Positions 17,891-27,681 are shown, counted from the first letter of the stretch. The stretch: 45,994 bases of DNA from an uncultured Celeribacter sp. (GCA_938008015.1 CALLMA010000007.1:1-45994), one strand, 5' to 3'. Notes: generated from the letters alone by a model not told the origin. Made by a program: numbers and translations.

Positions 17891-18221
17891 GGTTGATACA
17901 CCTGAAATTGAAGTAGATCCTAAAGTGTTTACTGGACTTACATTAATGCGCCGCTTGGTTACAACTTTATTGGTCGTGATGATAGTGGGTTTTGTCATTT
18001 TAATTTTTTTACTTATATCCCTTTTTCCTTCCCAAGCACCCGAAACCCTCTCAAACTTTGATCTCCCAGATCATATCATTCTACCTGATAATGCAACGCT
18101 TGTATCAACAACCTTTGCCCAGGATTGGATTGGAGTTGCGGCCGATACGGATGAGGGGGGAGTGTTTTATATTTTTGATCGTGAGCAAGGAAATATAAAG
18201 CAAACAATCGTTATTGAGTGA
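17889..18221 (+). CDS. DUF6476 family membrane protein
   Basis: A 110-residue protein with one transmembrane segment (about 23-48, very Ile/Leu/Val-rich) and a short C-terminal domain: LPDHIILPDNATLVSTT, then DWIGVAADT and IFDREQGNIKQTIVIE. This pattern fits DUF6476, a family found next to rluD in Rhodobacterales-type genomes, as here. Function unknown; the soluble part probably faces the periplasm. The ATG at 17889 overlaps the rluD start on the other strand. A second in-frame ATG at 17946 would avoid the overlap, leaving only a few residues before the membrane segment. Confidence 0.7.
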   Translation: MVDTPEIEVDPKVFTGLTLMRRLVTTLLVVMIVGFVILIFLLISLFPSQAPETLSNFDLPDHIILPDNATLVSTTFAQDWIGVAADTDEGGVFYIFDREQGNIKQTIVIE

Positions 18222-18368
18222 TCTTCATAGGTGTTTCATAACATAAAAGTGATCTCCTTTTTGTCGCTTGTGATCATGTTTTTAAGTTGCTTATTTTTTT
18301 TGTAAGTTTTAGCTTCATTTCAAGAGCCGAGCTCAAAAGGCGTGGTCGGCATGTGAAAGGGAAGTAAA

Positions 18369-18944
18369 ATGAAATCAATTCTATTATCATCTGCGATTGT
18401 TCTTGGATTGGCGGGGATGGCGCAAGCTGAGCCTGTGAAATATAATCTTGATGCCTCACACAGCCAGGTTATTTTTAACTATAACCACCTTGGTCTTTCT
18501 ACAACATATGGCATGTTCTCAGGTTTTGAGGGTGTGATCATGTTTGATGCAGAAAACCCAGAAAACTCTTCTGTGACGGCGTCTTTGCCGACGGCTGAGT
18601 TGAATACGGGTTGGGCGGCACGTGATAAGCACCTTCTTTCACCAGATTTCTTTAATGCTGAAGCCTCACCAACAGTGACGTTTACATCAACTGGCATTGA
18701 AGTCACTGGCGAAAACACAGCTTTAATCACAGGCGATCTCTCGCTCAATGGCGCAACGCTTCCTGTTGTACTTGATACAACATTGAATGCCTCAAAGGCA
18801 CACCCAATGGCTGGAAAAGCTGCGCTCGGGTTTGATGCGGTGGCTACAATTAATCGCTCTGAATTCGGCATGGGGATCGCTATTCCTAATGTGTCAGATG
18901 CGGTGAGCTTAGTTATTTCTATCGAAGCACTCGCTGCTGAATAA
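18369..18944 (+). CDS. YceI family periplasmic protein
   Basis: A 191-residue exported protein of the YceI lipocalin-like fold, which binds isoprenoid-type lipids in the family members studied. A signal peptide (1-20, cleavage likely after AQA) precedes the mature domain, which opens with the family signature YNLDASHSQVIFNYNHLG and ends with DAVATINRSEFGMG. A good Shine-Dalgarno (AAGGGAAG) precedes the ATG. It stands alone with its own terminator. Physiological ligand unknown. Confidence 0.93.
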   Translation: MKSILLSSAIVLGLAGMAQAEPVKYNLDASHSQVIFNYNHLGLSTTYGMFSGFEGVIMFDAENPENSSVTASLPTAELNTGWAARDKHLLSPDFFNAEASPTVTFTSTGIEVTGENTALITGDLSLNGATLPVVLDTTLNASKAHPMAGKAALGFDAVATINRSEFGMGIAIPNVSDAVSLVISIEALAAE

Positions 18945-18969
18945 ATTTTTAGAAATCTAACATTTTTTG

Positions 18970-19006
18970 CCTCGCCTGAATTCTATTTAGGCGGGGTATT
19001 TTTTTA
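18970..19006 (+). terminator. Intrinsic terminator of the yceI-type gene
   Basis: An 8-bp stem (CCTCGCCT with AGGCGGGG, one T-G pair) closes an 11-nt loop at 18970-18996, followed by TATTTTTTTAT. Confidence 0.85.
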
Positions 19007-19076
19007 TCTGCTGGAATTTTGTAAAAGCGAAGGCTAGTAGATATAAAAACGATACTTAGACTAAGAGAGATAAATC

Positions 19077-19727
19077 ATGAGCACAAATCGACGTGGATTA
19101 CTAATCATTCTTTCATCGCCTTCTGGTGCGGGGAAATCTACGTTGGCGAAAAGGCTTATGAAGTGGGATGCGACTTTGAAATTTTCGGTCTCAGCAACAA
19201 CGCGTGCGCCCCGCGAGGGGGAGGTTGATGGTGTCGATTACCATTTCTTAGATGAGGCGGCTTTTAAATCGATGGTTTCTTCTGGTGATATGCTGGAGCA
19301 TGCGCAAGTCTTTGGGAATTACTATGGATCCCCTGCAGGCCCTGTGCGTGGTACTATTGAAAAGGGCGAAGATGTTCTTTTTGATGTGGATTGGCAAGGC
19401 GCGCAGCAAATCTCTAATTCCAGCTTGCGCGATCATGTTTTGTCGATCTTTGTTTTGCCGCCCTCTATTGCGGAATTGCGCCGAAGATTGGAAAGCCGAG
19501 GGCAAGATAGCAATGAGGTTATCTCTTCAAGAATGTCAAAAAGCTGGGATGAGATTAGTCATTGGGATGGTTATGATTATGTTTTGGTTAATGACGATTT
19601 GGATGCAAGCTTCGAAAAGCTAAAAACAATCATTGCGTCTGAGCGTTTGCGCCGCGCGCAGCAGCCAGATTTGTTAAATATTGTCCGTGAACTGCAAGCT
19701 GAGTTCGAAGAAATAGAAAAATCTTAG
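19077..19727 (+). CDS. gmk: Guanylate kinase
   Basis: A 216-residue enzyme phosphorylating GMP to GDP with ATP. Visible: P-loop [10 protein letters not shown] (13-22), GMP-binding stretch [22 protein letters not shown], and the lid with [12 protein letters not shown]. Length is slightly above the E. coli enzyme and normal for alphaproteobacteria. AGAGAG lies just upstream of the ATG. Another guanine-nucleotide gene, guaB, is far away, so no pathway operon is implied. Confidence 0.97.
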   Translation: MSTNRRGLLIILSSPSGAGKSTLAKRLMKWDATLKFSVSATTRAPREGEVDGVDYHFLDEAAFKSMVSSGDMLEHAQVFGNYYGSPAGPVRGTIEKGEDVLFDVDWQGAQQISNSSLRDHVLSIFVLPPSIAELRRRLESRGQDSNEVISSRMSKSWDEISHWDGYDYVLVNDDLDASFEKLKTIIASERLRRAQQPDLLNIVRELQAEFEEIEKS

Positions 19728-19764
19728 CTTGCGGGAGGCCGCGCTCACATTAATCGTGATATTT

Positions 19765-20151
19765 TTATGCGAATAATTGACGAATCTTAAGCGCTGGAAA
19801 TGAGGCTTTAACATCAATTAACACAATTTCAGGGGCAGGGATGCGCCCCATTGATATGCGATATGCCCCTTTGAAGTGAATGTTTTGCAAGCGCTCTGCT
19901 AATTCAAAACAATCGAATGCCGCTGAAATTGCTGGGCTAATAACCGTTTTGGGCTGAATTGAGCGAATAAATTCAAAAGATTGTTGGTTGAAACCGACAT
20001 TGATGATGTTCGCGCTTTTTGGGGTGGATGTCTTTGGTAAGTCGGATTGTTCTTTGTTGCCAAAAGATACAACAAGATCCGTAATCGGCGCAGACTGTTT
20101 GTTGTACAACGCAAATACATTACCCTTAAAAGATGTGCTAAAATCTACCAT
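19765..20151 (-). CDS. Unrecognised protein, alpha/beta-like
   Basis: A 128-residue protein I cannot name. It has no signal peptide or membrane segment and is close to neutral. The middle alternates hydrophobic strands and helices: NIINVGFN, then RSIQPKTVISPAISAAFDCFELAERLQNIHFKG, then PEIVLIDVK. This loosely resembles a degenerate response-regulator receiver, but no acidic pocket or conserved Lys is evident. It is convergent with gmk (37-nt gap) and divergent from the rpsF operon. The frame fills the gap between two housekeeping units and uses host-like codons, so I take it as real. Possibly a lineage-specific conserved hypothetical. Confidence 0.6.
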   Translation of the reverse strand: MVDFSTSFKGNVFALYNKQSAPITDLVVSFGNKEQSDLPKTSTPKSANIINVGFNQQSFEFIRSIQPKTVISPAISAAFDCFELAERLQNIHFKGAYRISMGRIPAPEIVLIDVKASFPALKIRQLFA

Positions 20152-20464
20152 ATTTCATCAATGCAAATGTAATTAACTTTACCTTGGGTAAGTTTCGCAC
20201 TTCTGTGTATTTTTGCAATAACTAATTTGGATATAAGTCAATCTACTTATATAAGAGTCGTAAGGTGAGATGTTGAATTTCGGTTTAAATTTACGGTGTA
20301 AAAATGCAGGCAAATGTTGTTTTAAAAACTTGCATCCACGCTTCAAATCCGTATAAGGGCGTATCGTTTCGCGATAACTGTAATCAGCGCAGTCTCTCGT
20401 GGATGGGCCGCGAAACGTAAAGCCCTTCCGTTGAAATGCGCTTAAATATAGAACTGGAGTTCTC
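20152..20464. promoter_or_regulatory. rpsF operon leader with candidate promoter and RNA structures
   Basis: A 313-base gap. A candidate promoter reads TTGCAT (20330-20335), 16-nt spacer, TATAAG (20352-20357), the same spacing and -10 as the accB candidate. Downstream, the GCCC at 20422-20425 can pair with GGGC at 20405-20408, or, extended to GCCCTT, with AAGGGC at 20355-20360. These two pairings exclude each other. A long-range 8-bp match (20333-20340 with 20398-20405) and a small TATCG/CGATA hairpin are also present. The location and the CCG at 20428-20430 fit a leader bound by the S6:S18 complex, but this is unproven. Nothing else is seen in the left half. Confidence 0.4.
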
Positions 20465-20821
20465 ATGCCACTATATGAGCATGTCTTCATTGCGCGTCAG
20501 GATCTTTCCAATGCGCAGGCTGAAAGCCTTGTTGAACATTTCGGTACAGTGCTAGCGGATAACGGCGGTAAAGTCGTTGATAGCGAATACTGGGGCGTTA
20601 AAACAATGGCTTACAAAATCAATAAAAACCGTAAAGGCCATTACGCTTACTTGCGCACAGACAGCTCTGCTGCTGCTGTTCAAGAAATGGAACGTTTGAT
20701 GCGCCTTCATGATGATGTAATGCGCGTACAAACAATCAAGGTTGATGTGCACGCAGAAGGCCCTTCTGTTCAAATGCAAAAACGTGAAGAGCGCGATGAG
20801 CGCCGTTCGCGCCGCAACTGA
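20465..20821 (+). CDS. rpsF: 30S ribosomal protein S6
   Basis: A 118-residue small-subunit protein that pairs with S18 on the platform of the 30S subunit. The ferredoxin-like core is intact: MPLYEHVFIARQDLS at the start, EYWGVKTMAYKINKNRKGHY in the middle. The C-terminus ends in a charged Arg/Glu-rich tail. First gene of rpsF–rpsR–rplI with short gaps and strong Shine-Dalgarno sequences. Confidence 0.98.
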   Translation: MPLYEHVFIARQDLSNAQAESLVEHFGTVLADNGGKVVDSEYWGVKTMAYKINKNRKGHYAYLRTDSSAAAVQEMERLMRLHDDVMRVQTIKVDVHAEGPSVQMQKREERDERRSRRN

Positions 20822-20843
20822 TCTCATAGAAAGGACCTAAATC

Positions 20844-21071
20844 ATGGCTGCAAAACCATTTTTCCGTCGTCGTAAGGTTTGCCCATTCTCTGGTGAGAAT
20901 GCGCCAAAAATCGATTATAAAGACGTTCGTCTTCTTCAGCGCTACATCTCTGAGCGCGGTAAGATCGTTCCATCTCGCATCACTGCTGTTTCTGCAAAGA
21001 AACAACGTGAATTAGCTCGTGCTATCAAACGCGCTCGCTTCCTCGCACTTTTGCCATACGCAGTTAAGTAA
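20844..21071 (+). CDS. rpsR: 30S ribosomal protein S18
   Basis: A 75-residue basic protein that binds S6 in the 30S platform. The [10 protein letters not shown] opening and the [40 protein letters not shown] core are textbook S18. AGAAAGGAC precedes the ATG, 22 nt after rpsF. Confidence 0.98.
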   Translation: MAAKPFFRRRKVCPFSGENAPKIDYKDVRLLQRYISERGKIVPSRITAVSAKKQRELARAIKRARFLALLPYAVK

Positions 21072-21082
21072 GGAGAACCCCA

Positions 21083-21694
21083 ATGGAAATTATCCTACTC
21101 GAACGCGTCGCAAAGCTTGGCCAAATGGGCGATATTGTTTCTGTTAAAAGCGGTTACGCACGTAACTTCCTTTTGCCACAGAACAAAGCTCAGCGTGCTT
21201 CAGAAGCAAACATCAAAGCTTTTGAAACACAAAAAGCTCAACTTGAAGCTCGTAACTTGGAAACAAAGAAAGAAGCAGAAGTTCTTGCAGAAAAGCTCAA
21301 TGGACAGCAGTTCATTGTGATCCGTTCTGCATCAGATGCTGGTGCTCTTTATGGTTCCGTTTCTCCTCGTGATGCAGCTGAAGTTGCCTCTGAGGGCGGT
21401 TTCTCTGTTGATCGTAAGCAAGTTGCACTTAAAGCACCAATCAAAGAGCTTGGTCTGCATGAAGTATCTGTTATTCTTCACCCAGAAGTGGAAGCAACAA
21501 TCATCTTGAATGTTGCACGTTCACAAGAAGAAGCAGAATTGCAAGCGGATGGTAAATCTATCCAAGAGCTTGCTGCAGAAGCAGAAGCACAAGCAGAATT
21601 TGAAATCGCAGAACTATTTGATGATATCGGTGGTGCTGCATCAGAAGATGATGATGAGCTTGATGTTGTTTCTCCTGAAGATTCAGCTGAATAA
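21083..21694 (+). CDS. rplI: 50S ribosomal protein L9 with long acidic C-terminal extension
   Basis: A 203-residue L9, well above the 149 of E. coli. The N-terminal 23S rRNA-binding domain (1-50, [29 protein letters not shown]) and the long connecting helix are normal, and the C-terminal domain with [10 protein letters not shown] is present. From about 150 a Glu/Asp/Ala-rich tail is added, a feature usual in alphaproteobacterial L9. AAGGAGAA precedes the ATG, 11 nt after rpsR. A strong terminator follows. Confidence 0.97.
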   Translation: MEIILLERVAKLGQMGDIVSVKSGYARNFLLPQNKAQRASEANIKAFETQKAQLEARNLETKKEAEVLAEKLNGQQFIVIRSASDAGALYGSVSPRDAAEVASEGGFSVDRKQVALKAPIKELGLHEVSVILHPEVEATIILNVARSQEEAELQADGKSIQELAAEAEAQAEFEIAELFDDIGGAASEDDDELDVVSPEDSAE

Positions 21695-21724
21695 TAAGAC
21701 TTTATCTTATCTCTAAAAGATTTG

Positions 21725-21752
21725 AAGCCCCGCTAAGTGCGGGGCTTTTTTA
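21725..21752 (+). terminator. Intrinsic terminator of the rpsF-rpsR-rplI operon
   Basis: A 7-bp all-GC stem (GCCCCGC with GCGGGGC) closes a TAAGT loop at 21727-21745 and is followed by six T. Confidence 0.95.
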
Positions 21753-21791
21753 TGCCTTGATTTCAAGAGGATCTCAGATAAAGTTTACTTT

Positions 21792-22589
21792 ATGAATAAA
21801 AGTTTTAGAGATCTACACGAACCATATAATCCATTTATTTTGGCGAATGCTTGGGATAGAGGCTCTGCGAAAATGCTGCAAGCGCTTGGTGCGGATGCTT
21901 TGGGGACATCTTCTGCTGCACACGCTTTTACGCTGGGGCGCACAGATGGTGGGACGATCACATTGGATGAAGCTCTCGCACATGCCCAAGATTTGCTTGG
22001 GGCTGTGAATATTCCTGTTTCAGGGGATTTTGAAAACGGGTTTTCGAATGATCCCGATAAAATAGCGCAGGCCGTCAAACTGGCGCATGAAGTGGGGCTG
22101 TCGGGCATTTCACTCGAAGATACGCTTTTGCCTGATGGGGGCGCTCGCTCGTTTGAGCTATCTGTTGAATGCATCAAGGCAGCGGCCTCTATGGCGCGAA
22201 GCTTGCCAAATGATTTTATATTAGTGGCCCGCGCTGATGGTGTGATGAATGGCCATTACCAGCTTGCGCAAGCCATCCGACGCCTCAAAGCTTTTGATGA
22301 AGCGGGGGCGGATTGTCTTTACGTGCCGGTGCCTGGAAGTTTTGAAGATTTGAAAACGGTGATTAAGGCAACGTCCAAACCTGTAAACATATTGCCAGTG
22401 GGCGAATTACAAAAGTATAAGCGCGAAGATTTCGCAAAAATTGGTGTGGCGCGTATTTCGCTCGGTTCTCTGCTGGCGCGCTCTTATCACAATCTTCTAT
22501 TAAATGAAGGAATGGCGATCTTGAGTGAGGGTGTTTTTTCGAAATCAACACCAGCTGATGGAACTGAAATTGACAAATTGCTGATTTAG
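21792..22589 (+). CDS. Isocitrate lyase/phosphoenolpyruvate mutase superfamily protein
   Basis: A 265-residue TIM-barrel protein of the ICL/PEPM superfamily, whose members cleave or form C-C or P-C bonds next to a carboxylate. Metal- and substrate-site residues are in place: FILANAWDRGSA at the first strands, Asp79 and Glu81 in SGDFENGF, Glu109-Asp110 in ISLEDT, and the Arg-Asp of ARADG. The catalytic loop KKCGH of true isocitrate lyases is absent, so it is not ICL. It resembles the oxaloacetate decarboxylase/PEP phosphonomutase-like group; the exact substrate cannot be told. mazG follows 9 nt downstream, so the two are likely one operon. Confidence 0.85.
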   Translation: MNKSFRDLHEPYNPFILANAWDRGSAKMLQALGADALGTSSAAHAFTLGRTDGGTITLDEALAHAQDLLGAVNIPVSGDFENGFSNDPDKIAQAVKLAHEVGLSGISLEDTLLPDGGARSFELSVECIKAAASMARSLPNDFILVARADGVMNGHYQLAQAIRRLKAFDEAGADCLYVPVPGSFEDLKTVIKATSKPVNILPVGELQKYKREDFAKIGVARISLGSLLARSYHNLLLNEGMAILSEGVFSKSTPADGTEIDKLLI

Positions 22590-22598
22590 AAAGTTGAT

Positions 22599-23408
22599 AT
22601 GATGACAAATATGAATGCCCCTCATTCGGATGGCATAAAGCAGCTCGTTGAAATTATGAAGATTTTGCGCGATCCAGTGGGCGGATGCCCTTGGGATGTT
22701 GCACAAGATTTTGAGACGATCTCACCTTATACAATTGAAGAGGCGTATGAGGTGGACGATGCGATCAAGCGTGGTGATATGGTTGATCTGAAGTCTGAGT
22801 TGGGTGATTTATTACTGCAAACAGTTTTCCAAGCCCAAATCGCAGATGAAAAAGGGCTTTTTAATTTTAACGATGTGGCTGAAACGATCTCACAAAAAAT
22901 GATTGATCGACACCCGCATGTATTTGGCGATGAAAGCAATCAAAAAACACCAGAGCAGCAGGTGATTGATTGGGAGAAAGAGAAACAGGCGGAAAGAGAA
23001 CGCCGTGGAGAAACGCAAGTGCTCGATGGGGTTGCGCTTGGATTACCTGCTCTCATGCGAGCCGAAAAGCTACAAAAGCGCGCTGCGAGAGTAGGCTTTG
23101 ATTGGCCGGAGATTGATCAGGTTATCGAAAAGATTAAAGAAGAAGCGGATGAGCTTGTCGAGGCTCGGGTTTCTAAAGACAACGATCATATTCGCGAGGA
23201 GTTTGGAGATTTACTCTTTGTTATGGTTAATCTCGGGCGCCATTTAGGCATAGAAAGCGAAGTTGCCCTCCGCGAGGCCAATGACAAGTTTTCAAGGCGC
23301 TTCAATTCCGTTGAAGAGATTTTACAGGGTAGAGGTAAAACGCCCCAAGAGAGCTCACTTGAAGAAATGGATGCTCTTTGGGACGTTGTTAAGAAAAATG
23401 AAAAATAG
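22599..23408 (+). CDS. mazG: Nucleoside triphosphate pyrophosphohydrolase MazG
   Basis: A 269-residue house-cleaning enzyme hydrolysing NTPs and dNTPs to monophosphates and pyrophosphate. It has two tandem MazG folds, as in E. coli. The N-terminal repeat has LRDPVGGCPWDVAQDFETISPYTIEEAYEV with the conserved acidic metal ligands (EEAYEV–D, SELGDLLLQTVF). The C-terminal repeat has KIKEEADEL and REEFGDLLFVMVNLGRH. Length is normal. The first of two adjacent ATGs is used; either is possible. Confidence 0.95.
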   Translation: MMTNMNAPHSDGIKQLVEIMKILRDPVGGCPWDVAQDFETISPYTIEEAYEVDDAIKRGDMVDLKSELGDLLLQTVFQAQIADEKGLFNFNDVAETISQKMIDRHPHVFGDESNQKTPEQQVIDWEKEKQAERERRGETQVLDGVALGLPALMRAEKLQKRAARVGFDWPEIDQVIEKIKEEADELVEARVSKDNDHIREEFGDLLFVMVNLGRHLGIESEVALREANDKFSRRFNSVEEILQGRGKTPQESSLEEMDALWDVVKKNEK

Positions 23409-23434
23409 AAGCTGAGCTGAGCCTCCGGCTCACC

Positions 23435-23722
23435 TTATTCTTCTATTTCAACAATGAGTAATTCGCGTTCCGAGGCGTTTTTTGCGAATTCAAGGGCTTC
23501 TTGATAGTCCTGCGAATGGTAGCAATCGTAAGCTTGCTCAAAGCTGTCAAAGCGAGCGACCACATTGCGTGGTCGCTCTTTGCCTTCAAGCTGTGCGTAA
23601 CGTGCGCCTCTAGCTAAAAACTTTCCGCCATGCTTGTGAATGGCTGGGCCAGCAAGCTCTGCATACTTGCTGTAAGAGGCTTGATCTGTCACCGTGACAT
23701 GAGAAATCCATAGGGCAGGCAT
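23435..23722 (-). CDS. DUF1330 domain-containing protein
   Basis: A 95-residue dimeric alpha/beta-barrel (ferredoxin-like) protein. The DUF1330 pattern is clear: WISHVTVTDQASYSKYAELAGPAIHKHGGKFLARG, then VVARFDSFEQAYDCYHSQDYQEAL. Role unknown. It begins 2 nt after the alaS stop, so it is co-transcribed and probably coupled to alaS; a functional link is not known. A small 6-bp hairpin without a good T-run (23417-23431) separates its end from convergent mazG. Confidence 0.85.
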   Translation of the reverse strand: MPALWISHVTVTDQASYSKYAELAGPAIHKHGGKFLARGARYAQLEGKERPRNVVARFDSFEQAYDCYHSQDYQEALEFAKNASERELLIVEIEE

Positions 23723-23724
23723 AG

Positions 23725-26391
23725 TTACACTTCCCTTGTTTCGATATATTTTTCAGCAGCTTCAATGGCATTTTGAGCCCCAGAAAAATCTTTTCCGCCA
23801 CCTTGTGCCATATCGGGACGTCCGCCACCGCCTTTACCTCCAACAGCCGGAACAGCTGCGCGCAAAATTTCAACGGCAGAGAGTGTGCCTTTAAGATCGT
23901 CTGTCACACCAGCTGCAACAGCCACTTTTCCATCATCATTTGCAATGAGCAAAATGGCACCAGAGCCGATATTGTTCTTATGCGCATCAATCAATCCGCG
24001 AAGGTCTTTGCCAGAAACGCCTTCCAGCGCTTGCGCTAAGAAGGGAATGCCTGCGATATCTTTTGTCGCAACTGCAGATCCTGAGGCGCCACCACCAAGT
24101 GCAACTTGCTGCTTTAAGTTGGTGATCTCTTGCTCAAGCTTTTTGCGCTCTTCTACAAGAGATTTCACCCGGCTTGCGACTTCATTGATTGGCGTTTTAA
24201 GCAGAGCTGCGATTTCAGCGCTACGGCTCGCTTCACTTGCAAGATGATCTAAAGCAGCCTGACCAGAAAGGGCTTCGATGCGACGAACACCCGCAGAGGA
24301 GGCGCTATCGCCTAAAATAACGAATGCGCCAATGTCACCGGTGCGTTTAACATGGGTGCCACCGCAGAGTTCTAATGAATAGGTTTGCGCATCATAGCCT
24401 TTGCCAGTATCTGCGCGCCCCATTGAAACCACGCGAACTTCATCGCCGTATTTCTCGCCAAAGAGCGCTTGTGCGCCAATTGCGCGGGCATCATCTGGTG
24501 TCATAATCCGTGTTTCAACGCCTGTATTTTGGCGGATATAGAAATTCACTTCGGCCTCTACCGATTTAATCTCTTCTCGGCTCAAGGCTTTGGAATGTGA
24601 AAAGTCGAAGCGAAGGCGATCAGGGGCATTCAAGCTCCCGCGTTGAGCGACATGATCACCAAGGGCGATGCGCAAAGCTTCGTGGAGAAGGTGAGTTGCG
24701 GAGTGGTTCGCGCAAATATGAGCGCGTTTCGCAGGGTTAACTTCTAAAGTTGCGACATCTTTTGGTGACACTGAGCCTTCGAGAACCTTGGCCATGTGAA
24801 TAAACACTCCATTAACTTTTTTCGTGTCACTAACTTCCACTTTAGCATTTGCCGTATTGATCCAGCCGCTATCGCCAACTTGCCCGCCGCTTTCACCATA
24901 AAAAGGCGTTTGGTTTAAAATGATTTGAACCGTCTCGCCTTTGCTGGCAGATTCGATTTTCTCACCATCGCGTACAAGTGCAAGGATTTCGCCTTCTGCT
25001 TTTTCAGTGTCATAGCCGAGAAACTCGCTTGTGCCATGTTCATCGACGATATCAAACCAGATCGTGCTATTGGCGCTGTCGCCTGAGCCAGACCAAGCAG
25101 CACGTGCCTTTGCCTTTTGCTCTGCCATCGACACATCAAAACCATCTGTATCCACTTCACGGCCCTTTTCACGCAGGGCATCTTGAGTGAGATCGAGAGG
25201 AAAGCCATATGTATCGTATAGTTTAAAAGCAGCTTTGCCAGGTAACTTTTCATTCTTTTCTAAGTTCGATAGCTCATCGTCTAGGAGCTTAAGACCGCGA
25301 TCAAGAGTTTGTTTGAAACGCTTTTCTTCGAGTTCTAAAGTCTCTTCAATTAAAGGCTGCGCTTGGCGCAACTCAGGGAAAGCATCTCCCATTTGCGAAA
25401 CGAGGGCAGGGACAAGGCGATGCATCACGGGATCTTTAGCCCCAAGCAAATGCGCATGACGCATGGCGCGGCGCATAATGCGGCGTAAAACATAGCCGCG
25501 CCCTTCGTTGGAGGGCATGACGCCATCCGAGATCAGGAAGGATGTTGATCTCAGGTGATCTGCTATAACGCGGTGATGGACATTTTTATCGCCATATGGA
25601 TCTACAGAAGTTGCATGCGCAGAGGCTTCAATCAGCGCTTTCATCATGTCGGTATCGTAATTGTCATGCGATCCTTGCAAAAGAGCAGAGATGCGCTCTA
25701 AGCCCATGCCCGTATCAATCGATTGCATATCGAGATCGATCATAGAACCATCTGCAAATTTTTCATTTTGCATGAAGACGAGATTCCAGATCTCAATGAA
25801 GCGATCGCCGTCTTCTTCTGGTGAGCCGGGAGGGCCGCCCCAGATATGATCGCCGTGATCAAAGAAAATTTCTGTGCAAGGGCCACATGGCCCTGTGTCG
25901 CCCATTTGCCAAAAGTTGTCTGATGTGGCGATACGAATGATGCGATCTTCTGGCACACCCAATTTTTTCCAAATTTCGAAGGCTTCATCGTCTGTATGAT
26001 ATACAGTTGTAAGCAGGCGCTCTTTTGGGATATCAAATTCTTTAGTGATTAATTCCCACGCAAAGGGAATAGCTTCATGTTTGAAGTAGTCACCAAATGA
26101 GAAATTTCCCAACATTTCAAAGAAAGTATGGTGGCGGGCGGTGTAACCAACATTGTCTAAATCATTATGCTTGCCGCCTGCGCGTACGCATTTTTGAGAT
26201 GTTGTTGCACGCACATAATCACGCTTTTCAACGCCTGTGAAACAGTTCTTAAATTGGACCATGCCCGAATTCGTGAACATTAGGGAGGGGTCATTTCGCG
26301 GAACGAGCGGGGAGCTCTCAACTACGGTATGTCCATTTTTCTCAAAGTAATTGAGGAAGGTTGATCTAATATCGTTTACACTCGGCATCAT
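23725..26391 (-). CDS. alaS: Alanine--tRNA ligase
   Basis: An 888-residue class II aminoacyl-tRNA synthetase. The N-terminal catalytic domain opens with [36 protein letters not shown] (motif 1 region). The editing domain has [11 protein letters not shown], and the second zinc pair lies in CGGTHVKR (Cys676, His680). The C-terminal C-Ala domain ends with [16 protein letters not shown], the tRNA-binding signature. Length is close to the E. coli enzyme (876). The order recA–alaS on the same strand is conserved in alphaproteobacteria, though a terminator lies between them here. Confidence 0.98.
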   Translation of the reverse strand: MMPSVNDIRSTFLNYFEKNGHTVVESSPLVPRNDPSLMFTNSGMVQFKNCFTGVEKRDYVRATTSQKCVRAGGKHNDLDNVGYTARHHTFFEMLGNFSFGDYFKHEAIPFAWELITKEFDIPKERLLTTVYHTDDEAFEIWKKLGVPEDRIIRIATSDNFWQMGDTGPCGPCTEIFFDHGDHIWGGPPGSPEEDGDRFIEIWNLVFMQNEKFADGSMIDLDMQSIDTGMGLERISALLQGSHDNYDTDMMKALIEASAHATSVDPYGDKNVHHRVIADHLRSTSFLISDGVMPSNEGRGYVLRRIMRRAMRHAHLLGAKDPVMHRLVPALVSQMGDAFPELRQAQPLIEETLELEEKRFKQTLDRGLKLLDDELSNLEKNEKLPGKAAFKLYDTYGFPLDLTQDALREKGREVDTDGFDVSMAEQKAKARAAWSGSGDSANSTIWFDIVDEHGTSEFLGYDTEKAEGEILALVRDGEKIESASKGETVQIILNQTPFYGESGGQVGDSGWINTANAKVEVSDTKKVNGVFIHMAKVLEGSVSPKDVATLEVNPAKRAHICANHSATHLLHEALRIALGDHVAQRGSLNAPDRLRFDFSHSKALSREEIKSVEAEVNFYIRQNTGVETRIMTPDDARAIGAQALFGEKYGDEVRVVSMGRADTGKGYDAQTYSLELCGGTHVKRTGDIGAFVILGDSASSAGVRRIEALSGQAALDHLASEASRSAEIAALLKTPINEVASRVKSLVEERKKLEQEITNLKQQVALGGGASGSAVATKDIAGIPFLAQALEGVSGKDLRGLIDAHKNNIGSGAILLIANDDGKVAVAAGVTDDLKGTLSAVEILRAAVPAVGGKGGGGRPDMAQGGGKDFSGAQNAIEAAEKYIETREV

Positions 26392-26539
26392 AAATCTCTT
26401 GCATGTCAGAATATCTTATATTCGTTTACCTCTCTCGCTTAGAGCTGTCTATGAGAAAGAGATTGTATTGGATTTATGAAGAGGAAAAATGCAAAATAAT
26501 GATTTTGCGAAGACAATATATTTGCACATTATAAAATTA

Positions 26540-26582
26540 TGCAAAAACTGCCCAAATATTTTTATAAACTCTTTGGGCAGTT
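26540..26582 (-). terminator. Intrinsic terminator of recA
   Basis: A perfect 11-bp stem (AACTGCCCAAA with TTTGGGCAGTT) closes a 15-nt loop and is followed on the minus strand by TTT. It starts about 16 nt after the recA stop. Confidence 0.85.
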
Positions 26583-26598
26583 TTAGATTAATCAGATG

Positions 26599-27681
26599 TT
26601 ACTCTGGATCAAGTACGTCAGAGCCATCATAGGCATCGCCTAAATCGAATTCTAGACCATGAGCCGCTCGAATTTTATCTTCAATTTCAAGAGCTGTTGC
26701 GGCATTTTCTTTTAAATAGCGCTTGGCATTTTCTTTACCTTGGCCAATGCGCTCATCGCCATATGAAAACCAAGATCCTGATTTATCTACAACGCCAGCT
26801 TTAACACCTAAGTTGAGGAGTTCACCCATTTTGGAAATGCCTTCGCCATACATGATATCGAACTCGACCTGCTTGAATGGCGGTGCGACTTTGTTTTTAA
26901 CGACTTTGACGCGTGTCTCGTTTCCAACAACTTCATCACGATCTTTGATAGCGCCTGTGCGACGAATATCTAGGCGAACTGATGAGTAGAATTTAAGCGC
27001 ATTGCCTCCTGTAGTTGTTTCAGGAGAGCCAAACATAACGCCAATTTTCATACGAATTTGATTGATGAAGATAACAGTACACTTAGACTTGCTGATCGAA
27101 CCTGTCAGTTTTCTCATGGCTTGCGACATTAGCCGCGCATGGACACCAACACTGCTGTCGCCCATATCGCCTTCGAGTTCGGATTTTGGCGTGAGTGCTG
27201 CAACAGAATCGACAACAACCAAAGAAACCGCGCCTGATCGAACAAGAGTATCCACAATTTCAAGGCCTTGTTCGCCTGTGTCTGGTTGCGAGATGAGCAA
27301 TTCATCTAAGTTGACGCCGAGTTTTTTCGCATAGATCGGATCAAGGGCATGCTCTGCATCTACAAATGCACAGACACCGCCTTTTTTTTGCTCTTCGGCA
27401 ACACAATGCAATGTTAAAGTGGTTTTGCCTGAGCTTTCTGGACCATAAATTTCGACAATTCGCCCTTTTGGAATACCACCTATGCCGAGGGCAATGTCGA
27501 GTCCGAGTGAGCCGGTTGAGGTTGCTTCAATTTCTTGTACAGGATTGTCGGCACCCAGCTTCATGATGGAGCCTTTGCCGAACTGCCTTTCAATCTGAGC
27601 TAAAGCACTGTCGAGAGCTTTTTGCTTTTCAGCAGATTTCTTATCTTCGTTTTTCGCCATCTTTATCGCCGCCATTGTCAT
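26599..27681 (-). CDS. recA: Recombinase RecA
   Basis: A 360-residue ATP-dependent strand-exchange protein and SOS co-protease. Walker A GPESSGKT lies at 80-87. The conserved [22 protein letters not shown] stretch, the Walker B-like [10 protein letters not shown] and loop L2 ([20 protein letters not shown]) are intact. The first ATG is favoured because AAAGGGTG precedes it at normal spacing; Met3 and Met8 are alternatives. An imperfect alphaproteobacterial SOS box lies 78 nt upstream. Confidence 0.98.
   Translation of the reverse strand: MTMAAIKMAKNEDKKSAEKQKALDSALAQIERQFGKGSIMKLGADNPVQEIEATSTGSLGLDIALGIGGIPKGRIVEIYGPESSGKTTLTLHCVAEEQKKGGVCAFVDAEHALDPIYAKKLGVNLDELLISQPDTGEQGLEIVDTLVRSGAVSLVVVDSVAALTPKSELEGDMGDSSVGVHARLMSQAMRKLTGSISKSKCTVIFINQIRMKIGVMFGSPETTTGGNALKFYSSVRLDIRRTGAIKDRDEVVGNETRVKVVKNKVAPPFKQVEFDIMYGEGISKMGELLNLGVKAGVVDKSGSWFSYGDERIGQGKENAKRYLKENAATALEIEDKIRAAHGLEFDLGDAYDGSDVLDPE

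Noticed and set aside
17891-17998. N-terminal extension of rluD by 36 codons.
   Set aside because: The extra residues are not like any RluD N-terminus and would overlap the DUF6476 gene; the 17890 ATG begins just before the conserved part.
20179-20490. A 103-codon minus-strand frame across the rpsF leader.
   Set aside because: It overlaps the rpsF start and the leader structures, and its composition looks random.
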